From Lonicera japonica (lineage: Eukaryota; Streptophyta; Magnoliopsida; Dipsacales; Caprifoliaceae): a stretch of 64,000 nt of DNA. The notes under the pieces were generated by a model. The model did not search any database, was not told the DNA's origin, and saw only the letters and a program-made list of their open reading frames with translations. The stretch is taken from the NCBI GenBank assembly GCA_021464415.1, contig CM038467.1, forward strand, positions 9,627,411-9,691,410, in the 5' to 3' direction. Within the stretch, counting starts at the first letter, position 1, and every line of letters begins with the position of its first letter. Both the position numbers and the translations under genes were made by a program. Shown one piece after another: positions 36,302 through 47,900 of the stretch.

Positions 36302-36840
36302 TGTCACTACCCACTCGATTTTGTCCAAAAAAATTGAAAAATTCTGGAATACTACGGAGGCTTACGAAATTTTCTAGAACCTTATGGAATAATGAAGAAG
36401 GGCCTCCAACCTTCTAGAGTATTCTAGAATAGCCTAGATGTAGAAGATTCTAGAATAGCCTAGTTGTAAATAATCTTGGTAGATTATTTTAGAGTATTCT
36501 AGTTAGAGATATTTGTATAGAAAGTTCTGGAATGTAAATCTAGACCATTGGATTGGATCGATCTCGACCGTCCATTCGGGAAGGCCTCACCTACAAATAG
36601 GTAGAGGGTTCATTTGTGTTAAGCATAGAGAGTGAGTTGTATTATAAGCATTGTAAAGTGTTCTTGAGTAATATAAAGTTTCCTTTATAAATTCTTGTGT
36701 TTTATCTTGCTTAAGTTCTATTCGGTGTGTTCGTTATTCTAAAGCCATTGTGGGAAGGCTGACTTAGTGTAAATCTATAGGACGGAAGTTTGAAAGCGTT
36801 AAGTGCTGCACGTGTCTTGAAGAGGTTCAAGCCCGTGACA
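36302..36840. mobile_element. Solo-LTR-like block inserted in the LINE
   Basis: 539 bp beginning TGTCAC and ending GTGACA, with a candidate poly(A) region ('aatataaagtttcctttata') in its last third, as in an LTR. It interrupts the LINE coding direction exactly. No target duplication is visible (tagca on the left, aaaag on the right), so it may have arrived or been trimmed by recombination. Confidence 0.5.
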
Positions 36841-37330
36841 AAAAGGCAAAGACACACTTCTACCTTTGGCCCAGAAACCTCTGACCCCCAACTATTACAT
36901 ACATAACTTTTGCCCATTCCTATGTAAAACCTCACTCCAAATCTCCCTCGAAAAAGGGCACAAAAAAAAGAGATGGTCTCTAATTTCCTCTTACTCACCA
37001 CAAAAAATACAAGTATTTTTTTGCACAGTCCCCCAGCTCATCAGTTTATCCAGAGTCCTTAGTCTATCCCAACATGTAAGCCACATAATGAAACTACATA
37101 TGGGAATCTCATCTTTATGCCACACCAAACAATGCCAGTCCACCATAGATTTGGTGTCACTTAAGCCATTATATGCAGATTTAAGAGAGAACACCCCATT
37201 TATAGTGAGTACCCATTTAACCATGTCTTCACACAATATATTAGGTATATAACTAGGCAAATGAGCATGAATCAGCTGCAGATATGCAAAAGAATCGTTT
37301 CTGCCTTCGATATGAAAGTGCCACAACTTT
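36841..37330 (-). pseudogene. LINE fragment with zf-RVT domain
   Basis: A minus-strand frame, 37326-36991, reads DMVKWVLTINGVFSLKSAYN, then CLVWHKDEIPICSFIMWL, then CIFCGE, the zf-RVT region of plant non-LTR retrotransposons. After a frameshift it continues as HLFFLCPFSREIWSEV-like sequence to about 36866. It is cut on its 5' side by the hairpin at 37285-38268. Confidence 0.75.
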
Positions 37331-38268
37331 CTACACGTAAAATGAATTTAACTAATTAACCTAGGTACTTTTTTAAAAAATGGCTTCAACTAAAAACATT
37401 CGACATAAAAAGTAAAATTAGTATGATTACATGTTCTCCTCTTTTACTATTCTAACACATGCATAAAGTGTCAGTAAAACATTTTAAGTATCACAAAAAT
37501 TCCTCAAAAAAGTATATCTCTTCACCAGTTTTACTTACTTTTCTTAAATAAGCTACTAATGGTAAGTTTTCGGTACGTGAATACAAATATATGAGAACTT
37601 CGCATTCTTAAACATTCATTTACCAATAGAAAATATATCAAAGCAGAAAACATACATGGAATCATTTTCTTAGAACTTTTTAAGAAAACAATAATTAATG
37701 GTCAAAAATACAACTCATTTTCTATTGTGCGAGTTGGTGCATTGTGTATATTCCAAAGTAAAATGAGACTATTTATTTAGGACATTTCAAAAATGAAAAT
37801 GGGATTTCAAATTGAGACCCAAGGGAATAATTCAAAAACCAACTTGATTAAGTCTTTGTTTTCCATGAGAAGGAGTTTCATGGTTATTTTTCCATGTACG
37901 TTTTCTGCTTTGATATATTTACTGTTGGTAAATGAATGTTTAAGAATGTGAAGTTTTAATATACATGTATTCACATACCGAAAACTTACCATCAGTAGCT
38001 TATTTAAGAAAAGTAAGTAAAACTGGTGAAGAGATATACTTTTTTGAGGAATTTTTGTGATACTTGAAATGTTTTACTGACACTTTATGCCTGTGTTAGA
38101 ATAGTAAAAGAGGAGAACATGTAATCATACTGATTTTACTTTTTATGTGGAATGTTTTTAGTTGAAGCCAATTTTTTTAAAAAGTACTTGGGTTAATTAG
38201 TAAAATTCATTTTACGTGTAGAAAGTTGTGGCACTTTCATATCGAAGGTAGAAACGATTCTTTTGCAT
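37285..38268. repeat. Large inverted repeat (hairpin), arms ~376 bp
   Basis: The left arm 37285-37660 and right arm 37892-38268 are near-perfect reverse complements with a ~230-bp loop. The outer ~46 bp of both arms are LINE sequence, so the same codons (WHFHIEGRNDSFA) appear in opposite directions at the two ends. The left arm continues into the LINE and the right arm joins the copia element directly. This could be a foldback element or the product of a fold-back repair event. It carries no coding frame of its own. Confidence 0.9.
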
Positions 38269-38299
38269 TGATCATATATTTGATTGGACTTCATTTGAA

Positions 38300-41200
38300 T
38301 ATTGATTGGATCTCAGTTAGGACCACGCTTTCGACAGAATTTAGGACCAACAGTTTTGATGGATCTCAGTTACATGTCATCAATATTGGATCCATATCCA
38401 CATTTAATCTCTCTCTTCCATCTACCTTTCACATACCCAAATTAACCATTAATCTTATATCTGTTGGTCAACTTTGTGACCTTGGTCTAAATGTTATTTT
38501 CTCTTCCTCTGGTTGTCAGGTACAGGATCCAAGGACGAAGCATATTATTGGGATAGGCCGTAAAGTCAGTCGTTTGTTCGAACTTGTCCATCTCCGTACA
38601 CCATCAAATATCACCAACCCCACATTCATTACTGCCTCTGCTATCCCCACATCGTCTCTAGAATTGTGGCACTCCCGTCTAGGTCATGTTTCTAACGCTA
38701 GACTTAAATCCCTCATCTCTGCTAGACGGTTCGGAACAGTTAAGAAAGAAAGTATTCATTGTTTATCATGTCAACTTGGCAAACAACCTGCATTATCTTT
38801 TAATAAAAGTGATTCTCTTTCTTCTGCACCATTTGACCTAATTCATTCTGATGTATGGGGACCTTCTCCTCATACCACTATGGGGGGTCTAAATACTTTG
38901 TTATTTTTATAGATGATTATACTCGTTTTAACTGGATATATCTTATGAAAAATCGTTCTGAATTATCACAGATATATTATAATTTTGCCCAAATGGTTCA
39001 AACTCAATTTTTTCGCTCAATTAAAATTTTTCGAGCTGATAATGCAATGGAATACAAAGAATCAAAATTTCTCAACTTTTTGCGTCAGCAAGGGACAGTT
39101 TCTCAGTACTCATGTCCTAGCACATCTCAACAAAATGGTCGTGCTGAACGAAAACATCGTCATATTTTAAATATTGTCCGAACCCTTTTCATCTCTAGCG
39201 GGTGTCCTGAACGTTTCTAGGGGGAAGCAGCTCTTACCGCCGTTTATACCATCAACCGTCATCCTCTTCCTGCCTTCAAAAATCAATCCCTATATAACAG
39301 GTTGTATGGCAATCCACCCAACTATAATCTTTTGAAAGTTTTTGGGTGTGTCTGTTTTGTTTTGCTCCAACCTCATGAACATTCCAAACTCGAACCTCGG
39401 TCACGCCTATGCTGTTTTTTGGGGTATGGAATCGAACATAAAGGATATCGCTGTTGGGATCCGTTTTCAAAATGACTTCGTGTGTCTCGTCATGTCATAT
39501 TTTGGGAACACAAAATGTTCTCTTCAGTCTCCAAATTTCAGGTCACCACAGATAACTTCCTTCCATTCTTTACAAGCTCTAATACAGATCTTTATCCATC
39601 TTCCACTACCACTGAAATCCATGAATCAACAACTGATGATAGCTCATCTAGTGAACATCCTTCCACAGCAACCAGTCATTCACCTCCCATAACAAATCAA
39701 TCAGATGATCCATCCCCCATACTGACAACGGACTATCCTGATGATACTGACTCGCCCGCAGATCCTGTCACCCAAACGCCCCTTCCTCGTCAATCCACCA
39801 GGGTAAGACAACCACCTCAGCATCTTCGTGATTATCATTGTTATTCTACAATATTCTCACATCATGGGCCATCTTCTTATAAAGAGGCTAGTTCTAATCA
39901 TTTATGGCAGCAAGCTATGTCTGAAGAATTGAACGCCTTAGAAAAAGCCCACACTTGGGAGATGGTATCTCTTCCTCCTGGGAAGACAGCAATTGGGTGC
40001 AAATGGGTCTATAAAATCAAAATTAAATCAGATGGGACTATCGATCGGTATAAAGCGAGACTTGTAGCGAAAGAATTTAATCAAGAATACGGCATTGATT
40101 ATGAGGAAACATTTGCTCCCGTTGCAAGGTTAACATATGTTAGAAGCCTTCTAGCAGTTGCCGCAGCTCGCAAATGGAAACTTTTTCAGATGGATGTAAA
40201 AAATGCCTTCTTAAATGAAGATCTGTCAGAAGAAGTTTACATGAAACCTCCTCCAGGAGTTCCACATTCCGAATCTCAAGTTTGCAAACTTCGTCGAGCT
40301 CTATATGGTCTTAAGCAAGCTCCCCGTGCCTGGTTTGAAAAATTCAGCTCCACCATTCGCCAACTTGATTTCACTTCCAGCTCATATGACTACGGACTTT
40401 TCATTAGAAAAAGAAAGACGGGAATCACACTGTTAATTCTTTATGTGGATGACATAATTATCACTGGGGATGATATTGCTGGTGTTTCAGATCTCAAGCT
40501 TTCACTCAGCAAACATTTTGAGATGAAGGATCTTGGTCCTTTACATTACTTCTTGGGGCTCGAAGTTCTATCTGATTCCAATGGTTATTATCTCTCTCAG
40601 GCAAAATATGCTTCCGCTATTCTTGCTCGTGCTGGTCGCACCGACTGTAAAATAGCTGCAACTCCACTGGAAACCAATCTTCGTCTCACCCCTCTTGATG
40701 GTACTCCTCTTAGTAACGCTACTCTATATCGACAAATTATTGGAAGTTTGGTTTATCTTACTGTGACTAGACCAGATATTGCATATGCTGTCCACATTGT
40801 TAGTCAATTCATATCAGCTCCACACTCTGCTCATTATGCTGCTGTCCGTCGCATCCTTCGCTACATAAAAGGAACATTATTCCATGGTCTCCATTTTTCA
40901 TCCACGTCCTATCTTCAAATTCGCGCATACTCTGATTCAGACTGGGCTGGTGACCCTACTGATTGACGATCCACTACAGGATATTGTATTTTCTTGGGAG
41001 ATTCACTCATATCTTGGCGAAGTAAGAAACAGTCGCTTGTCTCTCGCTCGAGTACCGAAGCAGAATACCGTGCTCTTGCTGACACCACTCAGGAACTCAT
41101 CTGGTTACGTTGGCTCCTTTCAGATATGGGAGTTCCTCAACCTCTTCCTACTTCAATCGGATGTGACAATCGAAGCGCTATTCAAATTGCTCACAATGAT

Positions 41201-41395
41201 GTATTTCATGAACGAACAAAACATATCGAACTCGACTGTCATTTTGTTCGCCAACATGTCTCTAACAATTCTATCAGTCTTGTCTCCATCTCATCAGAAG
41301 ATCAACCAGCCGACATCTTCACTAAAGTCCATCAACCTCGACGCTTTCAAGATTTGCTTTCCAAACTCAAGATGGTTTCAAATTTGCCACCTTGA
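38300..41395 (+). pseudogene. copia pol: protease end, integrase, RT, RNase H
   Basis: In order: protease C-terminal part (NLISVGQLCDLG), pre-integrase (LELWHSRLGHVSNARL, then CLSCQLGKQ), integrase with HSDVWGP, FRADNAMEY and NGRAERKHR (Asp, Asp and Glu all kept), RT with FQMDVKNAFLNEDLSE and an intact YVDD, then RNase H to TKVHQPRRF. It is broken by a frameshift near 38880 and only three stops: TAG 39218-39220 (at the Trp of the expected FWGEA motif), TGA 39473-39475 and TGA 40964-40966. Both TGA codons occur where CGA (Arg) is expected, as CpG deamination would give. From 38855 on, a single frame holds all domains. Confidence 0.9.
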
Positions 41396-41407
41396 GTTTG
41401 AAGGGGG

Positions 41408-41614
41408 TGTTAGAATATGAACACACCTCCACAACCCTTCTAGATGGTTGGCTTCTAGATGGGTGGTGGTCAATACCAACCTCCACCATCATAGTCAATA
41501 CCAAACCACAACACCTACCCTATTCTTTTGTATATATATAGTTCTAAGCTCATGTAAAGAAGATCATCCAAAATCAATAAAATTTCATTTCTTCCTTCTC
41601 CACCATTTCTATCA
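41408..41614 (+). repeat. 3' LTR of the 38269-41614 copia element
   Basis: Starts TGTTAGAATATGAACAC directly after a purine-rich tract and ends near 'tttctatca'. It has 'tatatatatag' at about 41530-41540 and 'aatcaataaaatttc', a poly(A)-type signal. The 3' border is not confirmed because the partner LTR is missing. Confidence 0.75.
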
Positions 41615-42260
41615 ATTTTAATGAACATTTGATGAATATATCCTATTATACGTTTGGTACATCGCCGGTTAAACTTGCACACAGGATAAAATTATCGAAT
41701 TTATTCCCTTATCGCATAAACTATTTGATAAAAATCTCACCGTAAACATGATGCTATTCTATCTCGCGCTTTAATTGCGAATAAGAATTAAAATACAATT
41801 ATATGTGTCCTTTTAATTTGGTGTTTTGTTCATTTTTTTTAAATAATCAAACTAGTTAACTTAGATTTTCAACCAACCGGTGAACCTTTATAAAATACAA
41901 TTTCACATGATAGTTATAATCCTATTTGTTTACAATTTTTTCTAAACTTTTTTCTGATATTTATAAAATAAAATAAAAATTGGATTGCGAAAAGTGATTG
42001 TAGAAAGTAACTAACTCAAATGTGTGTTTGAAAAGAAATGATATCACTATTAACGCTTCAAATTTGTCTTCAATATGTATCATAAATTCATAATTGTCAA
42101 AACGTTTCTTGTGGAAATTAATCAATTCAGATATTTTCTCATGCTACATAACAGTAGTTTAAAAAAATAAAAGGGAAAAAAGGCTCCAAAAAAATTCTTC
42201 AATGTATCATAATTGTGAGAAAACATGTGTATCCTTACGTGAAAATAGCTCTAAAGGGTT
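41615..42260. other. AT-rich intergenic stretch
   Basis: No gene or repeat structure recognised. Confidence 0.5.
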
Positions 42261-42261
42261 A

Positions 42262-42758
42262 AAGCATCTCCAACAGTTGTGTAAAAATCTAAGTGTAAAT
42301 TTTATGCGTCAATCAATGTTTACACAAAATTTGAAGTTTGAAAAAAATATGCTCTAATAGTTCTTTCGTAAATTTTTGTGTAAATTCTGAAATAACAAAT
42401 AAGATATCAATACATGTTAAATATTGTTTTATATAACTTTATATTTTTTTTCCTTCAATATTTTTATACATAATTTTATACTCACAATAGATCTTGATTT
42501 ATAACTCTTGATGAGTAGATTTCAAATATATAATTATTATTAAAATATATATTTTGTATTAAAAGTTATTACATTTTAAAGTTTTAGTAAAAAAAATGAA
42601 GAAATAGAATGTTGATGTGGCAGTGTAAAGTAGAAGTGCATTTTACATAACCAATTTATACAAAACTCATTTTTGTATGACTGCAGAATACTAGATTTTT
42701 TACAAGTTTTATAAAATTTACACAAAAACATAAATGTAAAAAATTATTAAAGATGCTC
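42262..42758. mobile_element. PIF/Harbinger-type MITE (Tourist-like)
   Basis: The ends aagcatctccaacagtt and ...taaagatgctc are inverted repeats flanked by TTA on both sides (42259-42261, 42759-42761). A terminal 'GCATCTCCAACA' and a 3-bp TTA target duplication are hallmarks of plant PIF/Harbinger MITEs. 497 bp, no transposase. Confidence 0.75.
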
Positions 42759-42761
42759 TTA

Positions 42762-43493
42762 GAAAACTTATTTAGAATACCAAAAGCCAAACACTTTAAA
42801 GGTACTAATACTACACAATTTTATTTATACTATCTAGGATTGCACCAAATGCAAATACTATTTAGTCTTTATCTGGCTAGTTCTTAATTGATCCAATATG
42901 GTATAATCATTATCCAACTAATTTATGTACTATATAGTCCAACACAATTCCCATCTAACTATACCTGGCCTTATTATATCCTATTTTAATTTTTATCCGA
43001 CGCGTTAAAAATAGTCTAATAATCAAAATTCACATTATTAATTCAAATTCATTCCAACTGGATATAAATTCAAAATTTCATTTCAACTCACACCCAAAAC
43101 ATAGATAAATTTGAACTATTAGATAAACACTATATCAAAAGTAAAGTAGATATTTCTAAAAAAAAAAACAAAAAAACAAAAAAACAAAAGCGAAGTAAAT
43201 AAATTAGTGTCACAAAATGGAACATGAAATTAAATGGATTGCGTGTGTTTTGACAGAGAACATTGAAATAAAGCTAGGCTGTATTGGGTTGCTGAAAGCT
43301 CGTAACTCAGTAACGTAAATTGTTGTTCGTGCAAATCAATTCGAATGTGTGGCTTTTTTTTTCCACGTAGTGTTAAGGTTAATTTTTATGCATTTCAAAT
43401 AATTTTCATTTATATAGGAGCATAAATGTTAGTCATCAAAGATTTTATAATAACCAAAATTTAACCTAAAAACTCACAATTAAACTTAAAATG
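42762..43493. other. AT-rich intergenic stretch
   Basis: No gene seen. An A-rich tract with interspersed C lies near 43159-43187. Confidence 0.5.
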
Positions 43494-43498
43494 ATCCC

Positions 43499-43673
43499 TG
43501 TTAGAATATACTAGACTATTCATATTTCCATATGTACTTGTTTGTGTCCTACTTTGGTTTGTATTCCTTTCTTGTTTTGGATTCTTGTTTAACCCTATAA
43601 ATATAAGGCTCATCTTGTATCATGAGATATTTATTAAGTAATATAATATTTCTTTTTCTCTTTATTATTAACA
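43499..43673 (+). repeat. 5' LTR of the 43499-46642 copia element
   Basis: 175 bp, TGTTAG...TTAACA, with a TATA-like 'tataaatataaggctcat' near its middle. Short even for a copia LTR. Confidence 0.9.
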
Positions 43674-43685
43674 TGGTATCAGAGG
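43674..43685 (+). other. Primer-binding site (tRNA-iMet type)
   Basis: 'tggtatcagagg' directly follows the 5' LTR and matches the canonical plant copia primer site. Confidence 0.9.
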
Positions 43686-44155
43686 AATACACGACCCACA
43701 AACCCTAGCCGCCCTCACCATCAACCTCACGCAGCCACCATCACTATCGACCTCCCACACAATAAGAAACTTACAGGTCTTCGTACATCTAATATTGACA
43801 CCTGACTAGACCAAACCTTACACCATATTGTTCATCTTCAAAAGACGATTCTAAATTCGTTCGAATAATCTCATTAGGCCTCTACACGCGCCCTAACGTG
43901 CCACCTGAATAAACCATCCTCCCGCCGCGATTCAGCCACTCGCTTCTAGGATCATCAGATCTTACTTAGAAACATAAGACAAAAGAAACGCACGTCCAAA
44001 AATATAACCAAAGCTGTACGCAGCTCGTCTGGCAAGAGCATCAAGTAAACACATATTTGTGTAGAGTTTAAATCCCAACCACAGCAAACCTTTTTTTTTT
44101 AATTACAACATACACTTGCAACCCACCACCTGCCGCGTCAGCAATAACACACGTC
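43686..44155. other. Leader of the copia element with a tRNA-like stretch
   Basis: A C-rich leader with no gag frame. At 44010-44090, 'gctcgtctggcaagagc' and, about 45 bp later, 'gagtttaaatcccaacc' resemble the D-arm and T-arm of a tRNA, or A and B boxes of a SINE. The interior does not fold as a full tRNA. Confidence 0.5.
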
Positions 44156-46443
44156 AGCAAGGACCAATTTCTCAATACTCATGTCCTGGTACATCTCAAT
44201 AAAATGGCCGTGCTGAACGTAAATATCGTCATATTCTAGATACTGTTCGAACCCTTCTCATTTTTAGTGGATGTCTCGAACATTTTTTGGGAAAAGCAGC
44301 TCTTACCGTTATCTACACCATTAATCGTCATCATATTCCTGACTTCCAAAATCAATTACTTTATGAGAGGCTTTACGGTAGTTCACCCAACTATAATCTT
44401 CTAAAAGTTTTTAAATATGTTTGCTTTGTCTTGCTCCAACCCCAAAAACATTCCAAACTCGAACCTCATTCTCGTCTCTGTTGTTTCTTAGGATATGGGA
44501 TAGAACATAGAGGTTACAAGTGTTAGGATCCAATTTCAAAACGACTCCGTGTGTCTCGTCATTTCATATTTTGGGAATACAAAATGTTCTCATCAATTTT
44601 TAAATTTCATATCACTATCGATACCTCTCTTCCGTTTTTCACTAGTTCCAGTGCTAATTTTTATCCCCCTACTCCATCCTCAACCACGACAGAAAACCAT
44701 GAGCCAACCACTTAAACCAATTCATCCACCGAACTTCCATCCACAGAGTCTATCACACTTAACATCACCACTACCCCATCAAGTGATCTGTAATCAATAA
44801 CGGACTATCCTGATAATGTAGACTCGTCCAACGATCTTATTGATCAACTACCACATCCTCATCAGTCTAATCGGGTAAGGCATCTTCCTAATCATCTTCG
44901 TGATTACCATTGTTATTCCACCATATTATCACACCACGAGCCATGTTCTTACAAAGAGGCTAATTCTAACCCACTATAGCAGCAAGCTATGTCTGAGGAA
45001 CTTCAGGCCCTTGAAAAAGCACAAACTTGGGACTTAGTCATTCTTCCTCTAGGAAAGTTAGCATTTGGTTACAAATGGGTTTACAAAATCAAAACCAAAT
45101 TAGATGGGTCCGTTGATCGATACAAAGCTCGGCTTGTTGCAAAAGGTTTTAATCAGGAATACAGCTCGATTATGAAAAAACTTTCACTCCTGTTGCTCGA
45201 TTAACCTCAGTTCGAAGTCTTATTGCAGTTGTAGCAATCAGAAAATGGGACTTATTTCAGATGGATGTGAAAAATATATTTTTCAATGGCGATATTTCTG
45301 AATAAGTTTACATGAAACCTCATCTAGGGGTTCTATATTCCCTATCTCAAGTTTGTAGATTTCATCGTGCTTTATACGGTCTCAAGCAAGCTCCACGTAC
45401 TTGATTTGAGAAGTTCAGTTATACCATTAACAAACTAGGTTTTACCTCTAGCTCTTATGATTATGGGCTCTTTGTTCGAACAACTCAAGCCGGCATCACG
45501 CTTCTTATTCCTTATGTGGATGATATGATCATTACCGAGGATGATGTTTCTGAAATTTCTGAACTTAAGCAATTTATTCGTCATTATTTTGATATGAATG
45601 ACCTTGGTTGCCTGAACTACTTCTTGGGTCTTGAAGTTCTCTCTGATTTTGCTGGTTATTATCTCTCCCAAGCTAAATATGCTTCTGACATTCTCACCCG
45701 TGCAGGCCTTATCGATTCTAAAACTGCTCCTACACCAATGGAAATGAATATTCGACTTGCTCCACTTGATGGTACTCGCCTCTAAGTGATGCAACTTAAT
45801 ATTGACAGATAGTTGGATTTTGGTTTATCTCACTGTCACCCGTCTGGATATTGCTCATGCTATTCACATTGTCAGTCAATTCATGTCTGCTCCACGGTCT
45901 ACTAATTATTCGGCAGTTCTTCGCATTCTTCGTTATATCAAAGGGGCCGGTTCATTTTCTATCCACTTTTTCTTTCGAGTTACTTGCCTACTCTGATTTT
46001 GACTAGACTAAAAATCCTACTGATAGGCGTTCAACCACGAGGTATTGTATCTTCTTAAGAGACCCCCTCATATCCTGGCGAAGTAAGAAACAGTCATTGG
46101 TATTTTGATCCAGTACAGAAGCAGAATACCATGCTCTCGCTGACACTACTCAGGAACTCGTCTGGTTCCGCTGGCTACTTTTGGACATGGGAATTCCTCA
46201 ACACCTTCCAACAATCATTGGATGTGATAATCAGAGTGTTATTCAAATTGCTCACAACGATGTTTTTCATGAACAAACAAAGCACATTGAGATTGATTGC
46301 CATTTTATTCGTCATCATGTCTCTTGCAATACAGTCCGCCTTCTGCTAATCAACCCGTCGATCTATTCACCAAGACTCATTTGCCTGGCCGTTTTCACGA
46401 ACTCATTTTCAAACTTAAGATGGTTTATCATTTACCACCTTAA
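44156..46443 (+). pseudogene. copia integrase C-terminus, RT and RNase H, many breaks
   Basis: Begins inside integrase (ISQYSCPGTSQ, then a stop, then NGRAERKYRH), runs through RT (KWVYKIKTKLDG, RYKARLVAKGFNQEY, then PYVDDMIIT with YVDD kept) and RNase H (EIDCHFIRHHV). Stops lie at about 44202, 44524, 44714, 44980, 45303, 45403 and 45783, with frameshifts near 45170, 45790 and 45970. It is more decayed than the sister element at 38269-41614. Confidence 0.88.
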
Positions 46444-46456
46444 GTTTGAGGGGGGG

Positions 46457-46642
46457 TGTTAGAATATATTATAATATACTAGAATATTCATATTTTCATA
46501 TTTTACTTGTTTGTATCCTACTTTGGTTTGTATTCCTTCCTTGTTTTGGATTCTTGTCTAACTCTATAAATATAAGGCTCATCTTGTATCATAAGATATC
46601 CATTAAGTAATATGATCATTCTTTCTCTCTCTATTATTAAGA
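46457..46642 (+). repeat. 3' LTR of the 43499-46642 copia element
   Basis: 186 bp, TGTTAG...TTAAGA. The final ACA of the 5' LTR is AGA here. It follows a run of G (46450-46456), the polypurine tract, and differs from the 5' LTR by an insertion near its start and scattered substitutions. Confidence 0.9.
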
Positions 46643-46747
46643 ATCCCAATATTATTATCCTCTAGACCATTTTTAATAATTTGAATTGTGTTTGAAAGGA
46701 CATTATTTAACATATTCTTCAGAAAGCTTAGAAAATTTAAAATTAAA

Positions 46748-46825
46748 TTTGAGGAGGTTTAGGGATTAGGGTGCTGCCGACTTTGCCATGGACCCAAGCC
46801 CATCTTGGACCGGCTTCTATTTTAG
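46748..46825. repeat. Dispersed repeat shared with 11278-11365
   Basis: Same order of short matching blocks as at 11278-11365, including 'aagcccatcttggaccggct'. Lies just left of the inverted-repeat element. Confidence 0.75.
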
Positions 46826-46867
46826 TATATACTATTATAACCCACGCCATGTTGGATTTTGTAATTA

Positions 46868-47844
46868 GATATATATACAATTTATTTCAAGTACGCATAG
46901 GTGCGCACACACCGACCAAATTTCTATTTTCGGAGGGCCCACTAATTGTTTGAAGCTTCAACTTTTAACGAGTCTTTCGAGTAAAAGTAAAGAAGAAAAT
47001 AAACACCGCACCACTGCTCCCCTTTTTCTCTCTATCTAAATCACAGTGATCAGCTCATACAATGTTTATATCTTTCTCAACGACCCATTCGAAATCACAG
47101 AGCTCAAATTCATTTCCATTTACTATGGTATTTGTTTCTCTCTCTTTACAAGTATAATGGGTTTGGTTTTATTCGAAATTATAACACTTACAACAAGTCC
47201 CCTGCCAATTCGATAACACTGGTTTAAACCGAAATTAAACACAAAATGGGTTGGGTTTGATTGGAAATCACAGAGCTCAAACAAGTCCCCTTGTCAATTC
47301 AAAATTAGACAATAAAACCCATCCCATTCGAATCCATACCCATTTTCGAAATTATAACTACTGAAAATCAAAGCTTCAAACTACCAAAAATCAAAGCTTC
47401 AAAATAAATAAGAAGAGAAATAAGTGGGTCTTATAAATTCCAAAAATGGTTGGAGAGACAGATCGAAACCCGTAGATCTCGAGAGAGAAACCCGTCAATG
47501 GTATTTGAAGCTTCAAATATGGAGTTGAGCCCGATAGAGAGAGCCTTCACCGTAAAGAGAAGGTGATCCAGTAGAGAGAGAAACAAATACCACCGTAAAT
47601 GAAAATGAATTTGAGCTCTGTGATTTCGAATGGGTCGTAGAGAGAGATACAAACAGTGTATGAGCTGAGCACTGTGATTTCGATAAAGAGAGAAAGTGGA
47701 GCAGTGGTGTGGTGTGGTGTTTGTTTTCTTCTTTACTTTTACTTGGAAGACCTATTAAAAGTTGAAACTTCATACAATTAGTGGGGCCCTTCGAAAATAG
47801 AAATTTGGCCGATGCCTACGCACATATGCGTACCTGAAATAAAC

Positions 47845-47856
<12 letters not shown>
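46868..47856. mobile_element. Foldback element with ~285-bp inverted arms
   Basis: The left arm 46868-47155 and right arm 47562-47856 are reverse complements at high identity (for example 'gaccaaatttctattttcgg' against its inverse at about 47795-47815, and the 'aatcacagagctcaaattca' stretch near 47092). The ~400-bp middle repeats 'aatcacagagctcaaa' motifs. No transposase. Long TIRs suggest a nonautonomous Mutator-like element, but the class is not proven. Its right end runs into a TA microsatellite. Confidence 0.82.

Positions 47857-47897
<41 letters not shown>
47841..47897. repeat. TA microsatellite
   Basis: Nearly uninterrupted TA dinucleotides following the foldback element. Confidence 0.9.

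Positions 47898-47900
<3 letters not shown>

Larger units (their letters stand above)
38269..41614 (+). mobile_element. Ty1/copia element lacking its 5' end
   Basis: Starts abruptly at the hairpin, has no 5' LTR, gag or protease active site, but keeps the region from late protease through integrase, RT and RNase H, a purine-rich tract ('gaaggggg') and a 3' LTR. It is the same family as the element at 43499-46642, judging from near-parallel nucleotide sequence through integrase and RT. Confidence 0.88.
43499..46642 (+). mobile_element. Ty1/copia element, complete ends, internally deleted
   Basis: Both LTRs start TGTTAGAATAT, and the 5-bp duplication atccc flanks the element (43494-43498 and 46643-46647). 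It is 3144 bp, far shorter than the ~5 kb of a full copia element: gag, protease and the first half of integrase are missing. The sequence resumes mid-integrase at about 44156. It is the same family as 38269-41614. Confidence 0.92.

Noticed and set aside
36866..37252. 128-codon plus-strand open frame
   Set aside because: It is antisense to the LINE zf-RVT domain, which has clear motifs on the minus strand.
44010..44090. Possible tRNA gene
   Set aside because: D-arm-like and T-arm-like motifs are present, but no acceptor stem pairs and no anticodon arm forms; kept only as a tRNA- or SINE-like stretch.
47513..47773. 86-codon minus-strand frame and overlapping 47431-47652
   Set aside because: They lie in the right arm of an inverted-repeat element and have no motif.
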